A stretch of DNA of 64,000 bases. Origin: Cladochytrium replicatum. Its lineage: Eukaryota > Chytridiomycota > Chytridiomycetes > Cladochytriales > Cladochytriaceae. Within the stretch, counting starts at the first letter, position 1; each line of letters starts with the position of its first letter. Both the position numbers and the translations under genes were made by a program. This document shows, piece by piece, positions 52,181-63,338 of this stretch. The notes below the pieces were generated by a model, which saw nothing but the letters and a program-made list of their open reading frames with translations, ran no database searches and was not told where the DNA came from. The stretch spans positions 124,001-188,000 of the forward strand of contig JAHLKD010000047.1 of assembly GCA_025526935.1 (NCBI GenBank), read 5' to 3'.

Positions 52181-52689
52181 TGGCGATTAACTGCGCCATT
52201 TCGGAGGAATGATTGTATGATGATTGGAGGTGAAGAAGGAAGCATGATCAATCGCAGAGACAGGGGCTGTTCATTTGCAATAAGAACTGACCAAGCTTGC
52301 AATGGATCCATGATCGTCTCAATGTTGTAAAACAACACTTTGGTCTCGATGGCATGGCATTACTCCAGCTGTCCACCATCACCACTCTTGATCCCTCCAT
52401 TAATGCTTATGTCATATCTACCTACAATATAAATCTCATGGTCTTCCAATCTGCGCCGTCTTAAACCATCCGTTTTCCACTTTTTTCATTTCTTCATTTC
52501 TTGATCTCCCCAAGCCTTTCCTGATTTGATTTGATTTTTGTTGCTCAAAAAGTCGTTGACAGGCGCGTGAAGGCGCTTGCATCGCATCCGCTGCCCATCG
52601 GTGAGTCTTGTTAGCTAGTCGCAACCCTGTTTCTGATATTTGCTTTCAGAGCGCACATCTTTGGGCACTTTCTCCGCATTCCAGTATTT
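52181..52689. promoter_or_regulatory. Divergent intergenic region WDR24 / AcrB-like
   Basis: 509 bp between divergent starts, with no supported gene. It contains a TTTCATTTCTTCATTTCTTG run and GATTTGATTTGATTTT near 52480-52545. Confidence 0.4.
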
Positions 52690-55600
52690 ATGAAGGGTTC
52701 GTCGACTCTTGAGTCAGGCTCATGCGAGCGCCGTGACTGGCTCGAAGAGCTGGACAAAGCAATGGAATCATTACTAGCCCGCTACCGTGTCATCGACCTA
52801 CTTGGCCTTTGGCTGTCAACTTTCATGCTTAATTCATCCCGATATCTTCCGGCACGAGCGGAATGGATCGCCTTTTGCGTCGTCTCCTTCGTTTCCCTGC
52901 GCCAGTTAATGAATATTTCTGCTCTTGTTTTCGTCACCGTTTGTTTCGCCCTGTGTTTGACGGATTGCGGATTATATTTCGTTCTGCACCAAACCGCCAG
53001 GTGTGAAGTGCTGTCGACAATCGCCAGTCTTATGGCGTACGGATACTTGATCGCTAGCATAAGAGGTGTTGATGTTGTTTCTACCGTCCTTTGGATCACA
53101 TTCGTCGGTGTTGACTTCGTTGCGAAAGATGATCCAAAGACAGTGTTCGACAGCTGGACAGCTGTTCACTGCATCTCTTTTGGTTTATATCTATGCATCG
53201 CGGAAGTAGTTGCGTTGGTGGTGGAGTACCGTGCTGATAAACGGGCATCTCATAGTGTTGTTTACGGCGACATTAAGGTCTACCGCTTACCTTCAGACAC
53301 GCACCAACCGCCAAATTCTCACACTGACAGCAACTACGATGGCAATTCGAGACCGAAAGACAGTTCTGGTTCATCGAGGACAGGCAGCGGGAGACCACCA
53401 CAGCATCCAAGTGCCAATAGTGTGCGAGGTTTGCAAAGAGGGAGAAGAAGGTCGATTAACCAACTATCAACTTCCTCCAGCCCCTCAAAACATCTTGAAA
53501 GTACTAGTCGGACTCGAATGCGACATGCATCTGGCAGTTCCCAGTCGTCTTCGTCAACAGTATCATCGATTCCTCCAGTTAACGCTCGCCAGAGAGAACC
53601 GGATAAGCTTCACCCACCATCTATCCCAGCGTATTACCCGTCTTCAACTTCACACAATTCACACAATCTAGTCGATAGCGTCCCAACGGCTTTCACCACC
53701 CGGTCGAACTGCTTCTTTACGAAAGCAGACAAAGCGTATCCCCTGTGGACAATCCAAACACCAGAATCCGCCTACTACTTTTCAAACCACTACGACATAT
53801 TCAACCGGTTCGAGATCTGTGCCAGCTCGGTCGGCTCTGACCGCGCCATGTTGACTTGGACCATTCCTCAATCACTGGTAGTCACTCTTTGCTCAACTAC
53901 TCCACACGACCGCCTTCAGCTCAACGATGACTTTCAGTTCAACTCCCTCGAAGGGGAACACCCACTCAGCACCTCCGGCGATCACAGCTGTGCGATCGAC
54001 GAGTGCGCGCTATGCGCTACAAACTCTCGTGATGGCAGCGAGAGTGACGCTTCCATGTCCTCGTCCAAAACGGAGCCAGTCTTTTCCGGCGAGCGGCACC
54101 ATATCGAGCATCCCGCTGTCGCGAATTCGATTCCTCTGGTCCACTTCGGGACGGCGGTGTACTCTCCCCTTACGGTCAGTGCTGCTGCATTGAATATCGG
54201 AGATTTAGGTCTCTTATCCCAGGTGTCGTCAATGGGCAAATCTTCCAAAAAGAGCACTGGGAAACATTCGACCGCAAATGATGCCGAATCTACAGCAGCT
54301 TGGGCGAATCCCCGTACTAGTATGATCAGCACCAATTTGACCTACGAAGATGTTACGGTTATTCTGAACAACCGAGTTTGGACGGACGCATCTGTGTGTA
54401 TGCAGGATGGGACCGTGGTTGTCAAAGGACTCATGCCGTGTGCAGAATACGAGCTGATTCTGTGTATCCGTTGCTATCGATCCGTTCCTATGCGCTTTGC
54501 CACGGTTCCTGACGGAGACTTGCCCATTCGAGCTAATGGAGCTTCTGCCGATACCGACGAAGCCATCGATTTCTCGTCTCCTTCCGACTTTGAAAAGTTG
54601 GCCAACACCAAAAATAATCTGAAAACTCATGAAAGACAATCTCACGATGACGTTGCGACAGGCGAAAATGGTATTCTGACTTAATCCAATGGGAATCTAG
54701 CAACAGGTACTGACTCCTTTTATGTAGTTCAACTGGTTTTAACTCGATTGAGATCGGAACGCGACCAAATTCACGATGACCTTTCGGTGGAGCGAGAGTC
54801 TCGCAAGGACGGGCAAGCGACCTTGAAAAAGCTTCGACGGGACCTTGCCAAATCCATCGCGTCCCTACGAGGCGAATGCGAAGCCGTTAAAAAGCTCGCT
54901 CTGAAAGATCGCCAGCAGGAGATCAAAAACAAGCAGCGGATGCAGTTGCTTTCCGATCAAATCGCTCAGTCCGAGGAGGCTTGCGTCCAGCTATCGGCAG
55001 AGCTTTCACAGACTTCCGCTGAGCGTGCCGAGCTCGAGTCAAAGGTGCATGCTTTTGAAGACGAGATGGCGCAACTGAAGGATGCACTCCAGCAACAGCA
55101 GAAGAAGCAAGCGAAGACGGCTGCGCTCCAGCAAAAGAGCGTGAATGAGCTTGAGAAGGAGCTAAAAACCGTTCATGTGCTGGTCGAACAGAAGAAGTCG
55201 CAGCTCGCTGCGGCGGCAGAAGCGTCCGCCGTAGCAGAAAAGGGAAGCGCGCTATCAAAGGTTGAAGATGAAATTCGGCGCGGGAAAGCGCGGCTCATGG
55301 ACGTCGAAAGGCAGCTTCGCGAGGTTCTGGAGCATCAGGCACTGCTTTTGGCTCAGCGGAGCCTGCATATGGAGAGCTTTGAGGCTGCCGTTGAGGAGGC
55401 AAGGTCTCGAAACGCTGAGCTGAGTCACTCGATTCAAGAGGAGAAGAGGTTCAAAGAGCAACTGAGGGGCCAGCTGGAGAGGATGAAGCCGAAACATGCT
55501 TTGGGCTTTGATGGGGAACACGTCAGTCCGGTGCTGACGTCGTTTCAGAACGGCGAGTCGCTTGCCTACCGATCTCCAGAGCGCGAGGAGGCTCGTCTGG

Positions 55601-56766
55601 GCCCGGTCCTTGCGCCGCATTCTTCAGGTAGTGTGGCGCCAGGTTACAGCACTCCGTTGAGCAAGTTCCCCATCGGGAAACGTTGGTCAGACACTGACAA
55701 AATCCGCTTTGCGAGTGGGAGTGATACTCGCGGGTCCTTCCAGCCGAGCAACGGCGGCGTTCATTCACTAGGATTTGACCTCTTTGACTCAGCCGGATTA
55801 GGTTTAGGAAGTCAGTGTCGCGGATCCAACCCCATCGCTTCACCCGAAATGCTTCCGGGACTACTTCCCAAGTTCTCGCCTGCGTCTGCGCTCTGCAACT
55901 CACCCACGGATGCGTCGGAGCCGAAGTCTGTCTCGGATGGGTCCGAGGAACTCGTGCTTTACCCCAAGCGTAAAAAGTCGTTGGGATCCGCGCCGGGTAC
56001 GCCGGCGTTACGTCCGTTTGCGCAGAGTACGAGCAGTTCGAATGGGAGCAAGTTGCACAATAGGTGGGGACACGCGCATCGCCATAGCGTTGGGACGACG
56101 GCCGAGTTTATGTGCGCGACGAGCAGCCCTAGCGTACCCTCATCGTGGGACGCGTTGGTTGCTAAGAACACTGGGTTTGACCACACGACCGTCCCAACCA
56201 CATCGCAACCCCCGGTGGTATCTCCACTCCTCTCGCGACTCGGTCTCGTGGACCAACCCACTTACTCGACAAATGTAAATGTGCCGAACCTCTCTTTCCT
56301 TATCCCCACGCATGCAGACGACCCCGCCGACGATTCGCTGTTGGATTCCGACGACGCAACTCGGCGTCTCGGCGACGAGATATTGCACGCGCTCGGGTTA
56401 ATCGACGACATGGCGACTTCGCATTGTGCACCGACGAGCCGTGCCGCGGCCGCGTCGGGACCGTCGCGATCGGTGACGGCGCCCGTGACGACGTCCGCTG
56501 CGTCCTCGTTTGCGTTCTCAGCGGGGGTGTTCCCCCCGCCGGCGTTTATGGAGATGGCTCGGGTGTCGTCTCCGCCGCCGCTGCGAGGGCAGCGGGTCGT
56601 GGACGGCGGGATGACTTCGACACCGATGTTGATTGCGAGCGGGAGGTCTCCTGCGTCCCAGGGAAACGGGGCTGGGAATATTCGAGATGGGAAGGGGAAG
56701 CGTCGGGTCGGGAGGAAATTCAGTGACGGAGGAGCGGGTCGAAAGATGAAAATGATTGATGAATAG
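52690..56766 (+). CDS. AcrB-like membrane / coiled-coil protein
   Basis: Two exons (52690-54670 and 54728-56766) total 4,020 nt and encode 1,339 residues. The N-terminus has several membrane segments between residues 35 and 185 (for example LLGLWLSTFMLN, ISALVFVTVCFALCL, STVLWITFVGVDFV). A Ser/His/Arg-rich linker follows, then a beta-rich region with an FN3-like end (VTVILNNRVWTDASV, VVVKGLMPCAEYELIL). The second exon opens a long coiled coil (about 661-915, rich in Glu, Lys, Gln and Ala) and ends in a disordered Ser/Pro tail. This order fits the fungal AcrB family (ubiquitination network signalling, known from carbon catabolite repression and acriflavine resistance). I assign it by architecture, not by a diagnostic motif. 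Confidence 0.65.
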
Positions 56767-58380
56767 GTCTTTCAGTTTTTGGGAAAGCGATTCTTTTAGG
56801 CAAACCAGCTAGTAGTATTCTTAATGTTTATTGATGTGGACCTCTATCGGTTACGGACAATTATATCGTTATTCATCATGACTGTCAAGCACAAAATGGT
56901 CTCCTGGCGGCACCAAATGCTCGCCTGCGTTGATCTCAGAGCTAGGCGACCTCAAGGCGCTCACCCGGGTTTTTATGCACCTGTCGGATCTTCCACAGAA
57001 CCCCACTATGCGAACAACTCCGTTCCTGGCGCTGTTCCACTTTTTGTGAGCGTTAACATCAGCGCGAGTAACACAGAGATTTGAACGAGCTTCATCGAAA
57101 GGAAGTTGCCATTCTTGCCATCCGCGATCTAATCGCACGTGCCCAACCTATTCCAATCCCTGCTCGTTATTGGTGGCTGGGCAGATGTCCTTTGCATTAC
57201 GTAAATAAGACTACAGCAGGTACATCGCTGGAATTGCGGTTCGGCTAAATTTTCCGGAGGAACTGTTGTGGGTTGCTTTTTGAACGAGGTCTTAATTCTG
57301 CCACGATCGGGCTGTAATCTGCGGCGAAAGCACCTGCGAAATGGACATTCATGCGATTCTTTCTCGATCATGGAGGTGAGATCACGACGAATGCCTTCGA
57401 TGCTGCTCTCGCATACGATGAAGACACTGCTTCGGAAGGCTCATTTCTGCCCGGGGTGTTCCTGATATGCAAAACCTGGATTCGGCATTTTGCAACATCA
57501 ATTTTCTCGAGCGTTGTATGGAGCGCATGCGTGGCTGGAGTGGATCTCTCGCCTGCGTCTCTCAGAGGCACCTTCATTTCAGCGGATCTCTCGCCTGCGT
57601 CTCTCAGAGGCACCTTCATTTCAGCGTGCTCCAGTGGATCGCTGGGCATGTGACGAAATGACGCTACGGGGTTAGATGTCGTTTCAGGGACTTCCCTTTG
57701 GTATGGTTCCCCCTGATTGACCACTCAATCTCGCAAGTTGGTGTCGATATTGATCGATCCTTGATCGAGAATGGTGCCGAAGAGCTTGGACGACGACCCA
57801 GATTGGAAGCTGAACTTCCTGATCTTATCGTATCCTTGAAAGTATCAACAAGGACGAAGCAGTTCGAGTTGCAGAGTGATTTTCCTTCTTTGCAGGAAAC
57901 CATGGCTGCCGTATTTATGACACCAAGTTAGATTTGCGGCAGATTGTGTTTCCGGTTGGGAAGAGAGTTTATCAGACCTTTTTTGGGCCATGGTTTCACA
58001 GCAGAAAAAACATGAGTTTTCCCAGATATTTTACGTAAATTTAGTTGAGGTTTTGCTCTGGACAGTCTGTCGACGTGCCCTAGAAAGGTTCCAAAAAGTG
58101 ATCAACTCGAATTGGCAGTCCTCCAACACGGAAATCTTTAGTAAAAGGCGAAAGATTTATCCGCTCTGCTGAAAGACCTTCGAGGCTAGTATTTAGTTGT
58201 TGAGGCAGTTGGTGGACTTAAATAGTGCTCCTAACTGGTGTGCCACCAGCGCCACAAGCTAGGCACTGCCACTGGATGAACTACATATGACCTGAATGGA
58301 TCACTTTCATTAATATTGTTTGCTCCCACACCTGCGAGTGCTCATGTTGAGCTTATGATCAAAAATTTCACCTGGATCGG
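56767..58380. other. Unassigned stretch, possible decayed gene
   Basis: Short sensible-looking plus-strand pieces in changing frames (DLIARAQPIPIPARYWWLGR near 57130, FLDHGGEITTNAFDAALAYD near 57360, SLIENGAEELGRRPRLEAEL near 57760) suggest an old gene, perhaps of ankyrin-like repeats, but stops intervene and I cannot name it. It contains the tandem repeat at 57542-57625. Confidence 0.3.
57542..57625. repeat. Perfect two-copy 42-bp tandem repeat
   Basis: Units 57542-57583 and 57584-57625 both start GGATCTCTCGCCTGCG and read identical. Being a multiple of three, the repeat stays open in several frames; on the minus strand it encodes a doubled AEMKVPLRDAGERS. Confidence 0.9.
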
Positions 58381-58454
58381 TGTTAAAAACCAAGGGCTTC
58401 TCCAAGCAGCGGTAGGGCGTTTTAGGCTGTGTTGTAGCTAGCACAACAGCTCCA
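58381..58454 (-). repeat. LTR fragment of the 6-8.8 kb family
   Basis: 74 bp starting TGTTAAAAACCAAGGG, the reverse complement of the LTR 3' end, with a few substitutions. The match stops at ACAGCTCC, so the rest of the LTR is missing. Confidence 0.85.
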
Positions 58455-58458
58455 TTGG

Positions 58459-58580
58459 TGATTATAAAGCAAAATTCCCTTGTTGCACACAAGCACTCTG
58501 TGGCTAATATAAATTAAGGCTGGGATTGCCTAACCAGGAAGACCGTGGTGTGTGAGTGTTTGGTTTGTTCCATTGTCTCC
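58459..58580 (-). repeat. Dispersed repeat segment, inverted copy of 5526-5642
   Basis: It carries the reverse complements of the landmarks at 5526-5642, including GGCTGGGATTGCCTAACCAGG and GTTTGGTTTGTTCCA. It sits directly between the LTR fragment and GGGT-rich copy C. Confidence 0.75.
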
Positions 58581-58603
58581 TTTATTTATAAACTGTGGTG
58601 TGT

Positions 58604-59142
58604 AAGGATCGGCGGGTTTTCGGGTCTTCCGGGTCAGGTTCGGGTCCATTGACAAAATGCACCCGATCCGATAGGCGGGTTTCAGGAAAGTTTTTTGGGT
58701 CGGATCCGGGTCGGGTATTGGGTCCAGAACCAAAACCATTATCAGGTCAAGCTTTAGACCCGTGTTAAAACCCGATCTCACAAGAAAAAAGATTGGAGGA
58801 AGCTATTTGTATTTTCTGTCCATGCGGACACTTTCCAAGATGACAATCGAGGTTTTGTAACAAACTTTTTCTATCCACAACAGACCTCGAAAGCTGCACT
58901 TTCTGTCCATGCGGACGCTTTCCAAGAAGACAGAATCGAGATTTTGTTTTATCTTCTTCTAGTTCAACTTAAAACACAAAATGGTCAGGGTCAGGGTCGG
59001 GTATGGGTTTCGATAAGTGTGGGTCCGGTTTGGCGCTGCTACCTGCAGTGACCCGGCAGGTCCCCGGACATACACGACCCGTCATTCGCGTTTTTTTTGG
59101 TTTGACTCTGTAACCCAGACCCGACCCGGACCCGCCGAACGT
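58604..59142 (+). repeat. GGGT-rich dispersed element, copy C
   Basis: About 540 bp, the best preserved copy. It starts AAGGATCGGCGGGTTTTCGG and ends CCCGACCCGGACCCGCC, giving GGCGGGT / ACCCGCC inverted ends. Internal duplications of TTTCTGTCCATGCGGAC...CTTTCCAAGA match copy B. No coding content. Confidence 0.8.
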
Positions 59143-60193
59143 ATATGAATACAAGAAGAACGGACCTCTACCTCAACGACCTTCGCGGATACTTTGGCAT
59201 CATCTTTGCAAACTGCCTCAACCTAGCTGTGTGTGAATCGTGGGTTTAGACAGATGTGGACCTCGTGTATGGCAACCCGTCATATACTTTTCGCCAGAGA
59301 CAAACAAGCCCGCTTGGAGCGCTGATGTATGGACTGTTGGATCTGGTGATCTCAACCGGCGCTACATTCATGGACAACTGACTGTTCATGTGTTCAATCC
59401 CTTGCGTTTGGACGATCCGGACGAAGGACCCCACTAATTAGGAGCTAAGTGGCCTCCGGGAGTCTACGACAGATTCAGCCACATGAAGGCATTCACAACT
59501 TATCCAGCATAGATGCATTTCCAGAATTGGTGAGGTTTTTATGAATTTAGTTTTCAAAATTTTACTGTTCTGATGTTTGGTTTGCAGTCCGAAAATGGCT
59601 ACGCTTCAATCACTTCGGTAAAGATACGTGTTTTTGTGTTCTTGCGAACGTTACTCGCTCTCATACCAAGATAACGTCGTATTGGTGAATCTGAACCAAA
59701 GGGAACAATGAAGGAGACACTGTTATTTTGTAACCCAGCTCTCGAACATGACAGCAGAAAGAAAGGGATAGATTCAAGAATAAAAACACATGAAAGAGTG
59801 AGGATTCATATGATCCTCCCATAAAAGAAGGTGATGGAAAAATTGCACAAGGCGAAACAAGAATAGTGACGACTTGGTTGGCTGAATCAGAAGGGGAGAC
59901 TCAAACTGTGCAAAAGGGGGCAAAATAAGGGAAATCGTGACACTTCATGGATCAGCAAGATTGTTGTGAGTTCACTCAACAATCCGCTAGATGTAGAATC
60001 AGGACAAGATACAAGTGACACTGCTGGTACACGCAACACTGACGTTGATGTCTATGACAAGGACTGACCTTCGACTGCCGGCTCCTGGGCTCAGGCAACA
60101 CTCAATGAGAATACTATTGATTTGTATTCCTCTATCCCAGCAAAGGAAGATTCAAGCAACCCTTCACGTATGACAGTACACGAATGTGCAGAG
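59143..60193. other. Repeat-flanking stretch, no supported gene
   Basis: A short frame after the element (59148-59225) reads MNTRRTDLYLNDLRGYFG and is followed by other fragments with stops. I see no consistent gene. Confidence 0.3.
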
Positions 60194-60415
60194 CTACATA
60201 GGTGGTTCAGTCATATGGACGCTCGAGCAGTAGTCGGACCCCCTTCGAATACCCTGTTTTGATTTTCCTTTCTGAAGATATGTTTCTAGCCTTACGAGCA
60301 TGTCCAAGTGGGGATGACAGTTTGGGCAACAGCTAAACATACGGAGATAAATGAGATTGGGCGATTGGGCTTTCCACATTTCAAATGAAGTCTTCTTTTC
60401 CGGTTGCTGGAACAC
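60194..60415 (-). pseudogene. Ty1/copia-type pol fragment
   Basis: The minus strand reads KTSFEMWKAQSPNLIYLRMFSC, resembling the copia polyprotein segment after the integrase core (TPYELWxGKKPxxxHLRxFGC). The expected VFLGYS-type continuation is degraded (KGKSKQGIRRG), and stops lie on both sides. A relic only. Confidence 0.55.
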
Positions 60416-60905
60416 GGTTTCCGTGTTTCTCGTGTGTTTGGGTATATAGGTCGGTGATTTTCCTTCGTTTGGGTATATAGGCCTGTGGCAGGCTACCTTG
60501 GTGGCCCCTCCTTGAGTGTGTTTCTGTGGAAGGGGGTTTGTTCAAGGCTGAACTTGGTTGGGTTTGAGATAGGTGTCGGAGGGCCCTGAAGTCGTGTTCC
60601 GAACGGGGATCCGCACACAAGCGCGCGTTCTCCGATGCAGGATTCAATTTCTTGTGAAACGCGCAGAGACGCTCGTCAAAGAACGTACGGAATCCGCCTT
60701 GCTGGTAGCGGGGTTCACGTTTTCGAATTCGACGTAAATCAGGTTGGTGTGGCCGACCAGATCAATCAACAACGAACAAATTTGATAGCGAATGAAAATG
60801 CGAGCTGTTAGAAAATAGCAAATTTGCACCCTCCTTGACACTGCTCGTGTGGCTCCCAAAACCCAAAACTTTGTGGTGTCTTGGCTGGGGTGTGCTAGCC
60901 CGACC
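60416..60905. promoter_or_regulatory. Upstream region of the UPF0658-like gene
   Basis: No supported gene. A GTTTGGGTATATAGG motif occurs twice near 60436-60482. The open frame of the next gene extends upstream to 60849 but without an ATG. Confidence 0.35.
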
Positions 60906-62806
60906 ATGGACGGCGACCCCGCGGTCCCGCCTTTTAGGCGACAAAATGCTCAATCGTATGCGCCTGCTCACTTTTCGTCCTACGATGACCTCGCCCTCCT
61001 GTACACCCCAAACCTTCCCGTCGCTGCTGCACCAGACCTTCGTTTTTCCCGAATCCCTTCCCTTCCACAATCACCAGCAATGTCCCTCGATCAACCTCAA
61101 TTGATAATGAATCGAAAATCCTCGTATGGCCATGTTCCAGTGGGCCAAACTGCTCGACCCGTTTCGGCACACATCGTCCACAGACGACCTTCTGCACCGC
61201 CCTCACTCGGGAGACCGAGCAAAGGCCCATTTATTCCTTCCGTGGCCTATTCAAATGCGGGTACTGAATTACTGGGGCATGGATATGCTGCGTCCGCGGC
61301 CGGTTCTCTTTCGAGGAGTTATCCTACACACGACTTGGCAAAATCTGAAAAAGAAATGATGGCTGCCTGTGATGCCGCCAGTGGGGCATCGTCGATGAAG
61401 CAGCTGGCCCAATTGAGTTCAAAGAGTGGGACTTCGCCCTATCCTCCACCTTCCCCGGAAAGCAACAATGATGAGATCGCACGTGCCATGGTGGTTGGGC
61501 CTTCCACGACGCGCGGTCCATGGTGGAAATCACCAAAGAGAGTCGGTGTTGCGGTCGCATTTGCCCAGTTTGCAATTTTAAGCTCGCTTCAACTGGGTGT
61601 GATTGCATTCTCCATGCTTGCAATCACCACTCTCGAGACCTCCAAAGTGCACTGGGGCGACATGAGTCTTCTGACAACCATAGGATTTGGAGCTCTTTAC
61701 TTTGGTAGTGTTATAAAGTTGGCCAAACTTTGAGATCAAAATGATTGACTACTTTTCTTATTTTAGGGCTGTTTATCACTGCCCAAGTTTCCCAAGCGAT
61801 CTGGGTCCGCGATGCAGCAAGGCAAAAGTCAACAGTGCAGGTCATCGCCGTCCAGATCTTCAATACCGGATACTTGGTGTACTTGATCGTCCAGCTCTCC
61901 CTCCTCAGCACCACCTCTGAAACAGCAACCGAACTTGGCATGACTGGATCCGCAAGCGCTCTGCTTCATGCGCACTTAGTAACAATCGCGATGATCCCGA
62001 TTGCCGTATTATTTGACGCTATAGGCCTCTACCTCGCACACCTCCAATACAAAATCTACGGTCGGACCCGATTTGTCGCGCACGGTGCCTCAATCGCAAC
62101 CCGAAAAAGGGTGTTCAATTTCCACCTGTTCATGACTCTCCTAAAGTTGAATGTCTTCTTCAACATAGGAATCCTTGGTCATGTCGCACTGGGTAAGTCC
62201 AGCTAAATTGGCCGTCTTTTGTTCTTGCGCTCACAAATTTTAACCGCAGGGATGTATTTTAACTACAGAAAGAGTCAAGGCAGCCCGACTTCCGATTGGT
62301 CAACCAACGACCCGGTTTCTTCTACTACATTGGAACTCAAAACACTCATCGTCCCCGTCATCACCTCCGCCATTGCCATAGCACACTACCCCTTCGGCCG
62401 TCTCGCAGCACGGACTCCGTCTCGCAGCGTGACCTGGAACTTCCAGGTCCTCGTCGTCGTCTACACCATTCTCCTCGGCAGCATCGCCTGGGATTCTCTA
62501 ACCATGGTCATGGCCAGCCGTGAGAGCTCCTCTGCGGAAGCTGCGCCAGTGTCCTCGGCGTCTTCAGCAAACACTACTGCTGCGTATTTGCTGTGGTTCA
62601 TTGGGATCCAGGTTGTACTGAACATTGCGACGCTCGTGGTTGCGGGCGTTGCGTTAAAGTTTGCGAGGAGCGGTGTGCCCAATGACGTTATTGTTGGTAA
62701 GTGAGCAGTCAATGGACAATGGAATAAAACTGATGATGCATTTCTTCGTGTTTCAGGTCGGACTCGCTCAAGTGTACTGGAGAGAGAACGGACCGAGCTA
62801 GACTGA
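60906..62806 (+). CDS. Multi-pass membrane protein, UPF0658-like
   Basis: Four exons (60906-61704, 61767-62192, 62250-62696, 62757-62806) total 1,722 nt and encode 573 residues. The first 215 residues are disordered and Pro/Ser-rich. They are followed by about eight to nine hydrophobic passes (VAVAFAQFAILSSLQLGVI, LLTTIGFGALYFGLFITAQ, IFNTGYLVYLIVQLSLL, IAMIPIAVLFDAIGLYLA, HLFMTLLKLNVFFNIGIL, VLVVVYTILLGSIAW, YLLWFIGIQVVLNIATLVV). The FMTLLKLNVFFNIG segment and overall layout resemble fungal UPF0658 Golgi membrane proteins, whose role is unknown. The last exon encodes only a short polar tail (RTRSSVLERERTELD). The family call is tentative; the gene model is firm. Confidence 0.7.
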
Positions 62807-63338
62807 TCGAAAGCATAGCACACACGCAAGATGTGTGTTATTGGTTTGTTCGCTAGCACTACTTTTGCTAAAGATGATGTTGAAGGACTATTAGACCTAT
62901 TTTTCTTCTTGATGGACAACTTTTTTCTGTTTCTTATATTATCGATTTTTGAGCATACTTGCATTAGCGCTTATCTTGATTTTGGTCTCGCTTCTGCTCT
63001 TATCGGTTAAGATTTTCTTGGCGCTGTATATTGTCCCTTTTTTGGTAGCACGGTTTGTTTGTAGCTCAGTTGTTTATAGCAAGTTGCTTGATAAAGTTGT
63101 TGGAAGACCTACCTGGCCCTGCGTGTGTGCACGTTGCGGAAGCAGTGCTCCAGAGAAGATAGGCTCAGAAAAGGAAAAGAAGCTTCGAGATTGGTTGTCA
63201 TTGGATTGTGATGATGAATTCTTCTATTTTGCGCTCGACGCATTTGAACTTCTATTTGTTGTTCATTGTTGCAAAGACAGTTCCAAAAGCAGCTGTGCAA
63301 ATCGTATGCTTGCAACTCGACCACCAGCCAAAGAAAGG
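62807..63338. other. Intergenic, no supported gene
   Basis: T-rich sequence after the stop. A 203-codon plus frame (62949-63560) begins with a hydrophobic stretch but overlaps the minus-strand gene and shows no motif; I treat it as chance. Confidence 0.4.

Noticed and set aside
60849-60905. An upstream start for the UPF0658-like gene
   Set aside because: The codon at 60849 is GTG; the first ATG in frame is at 60906.
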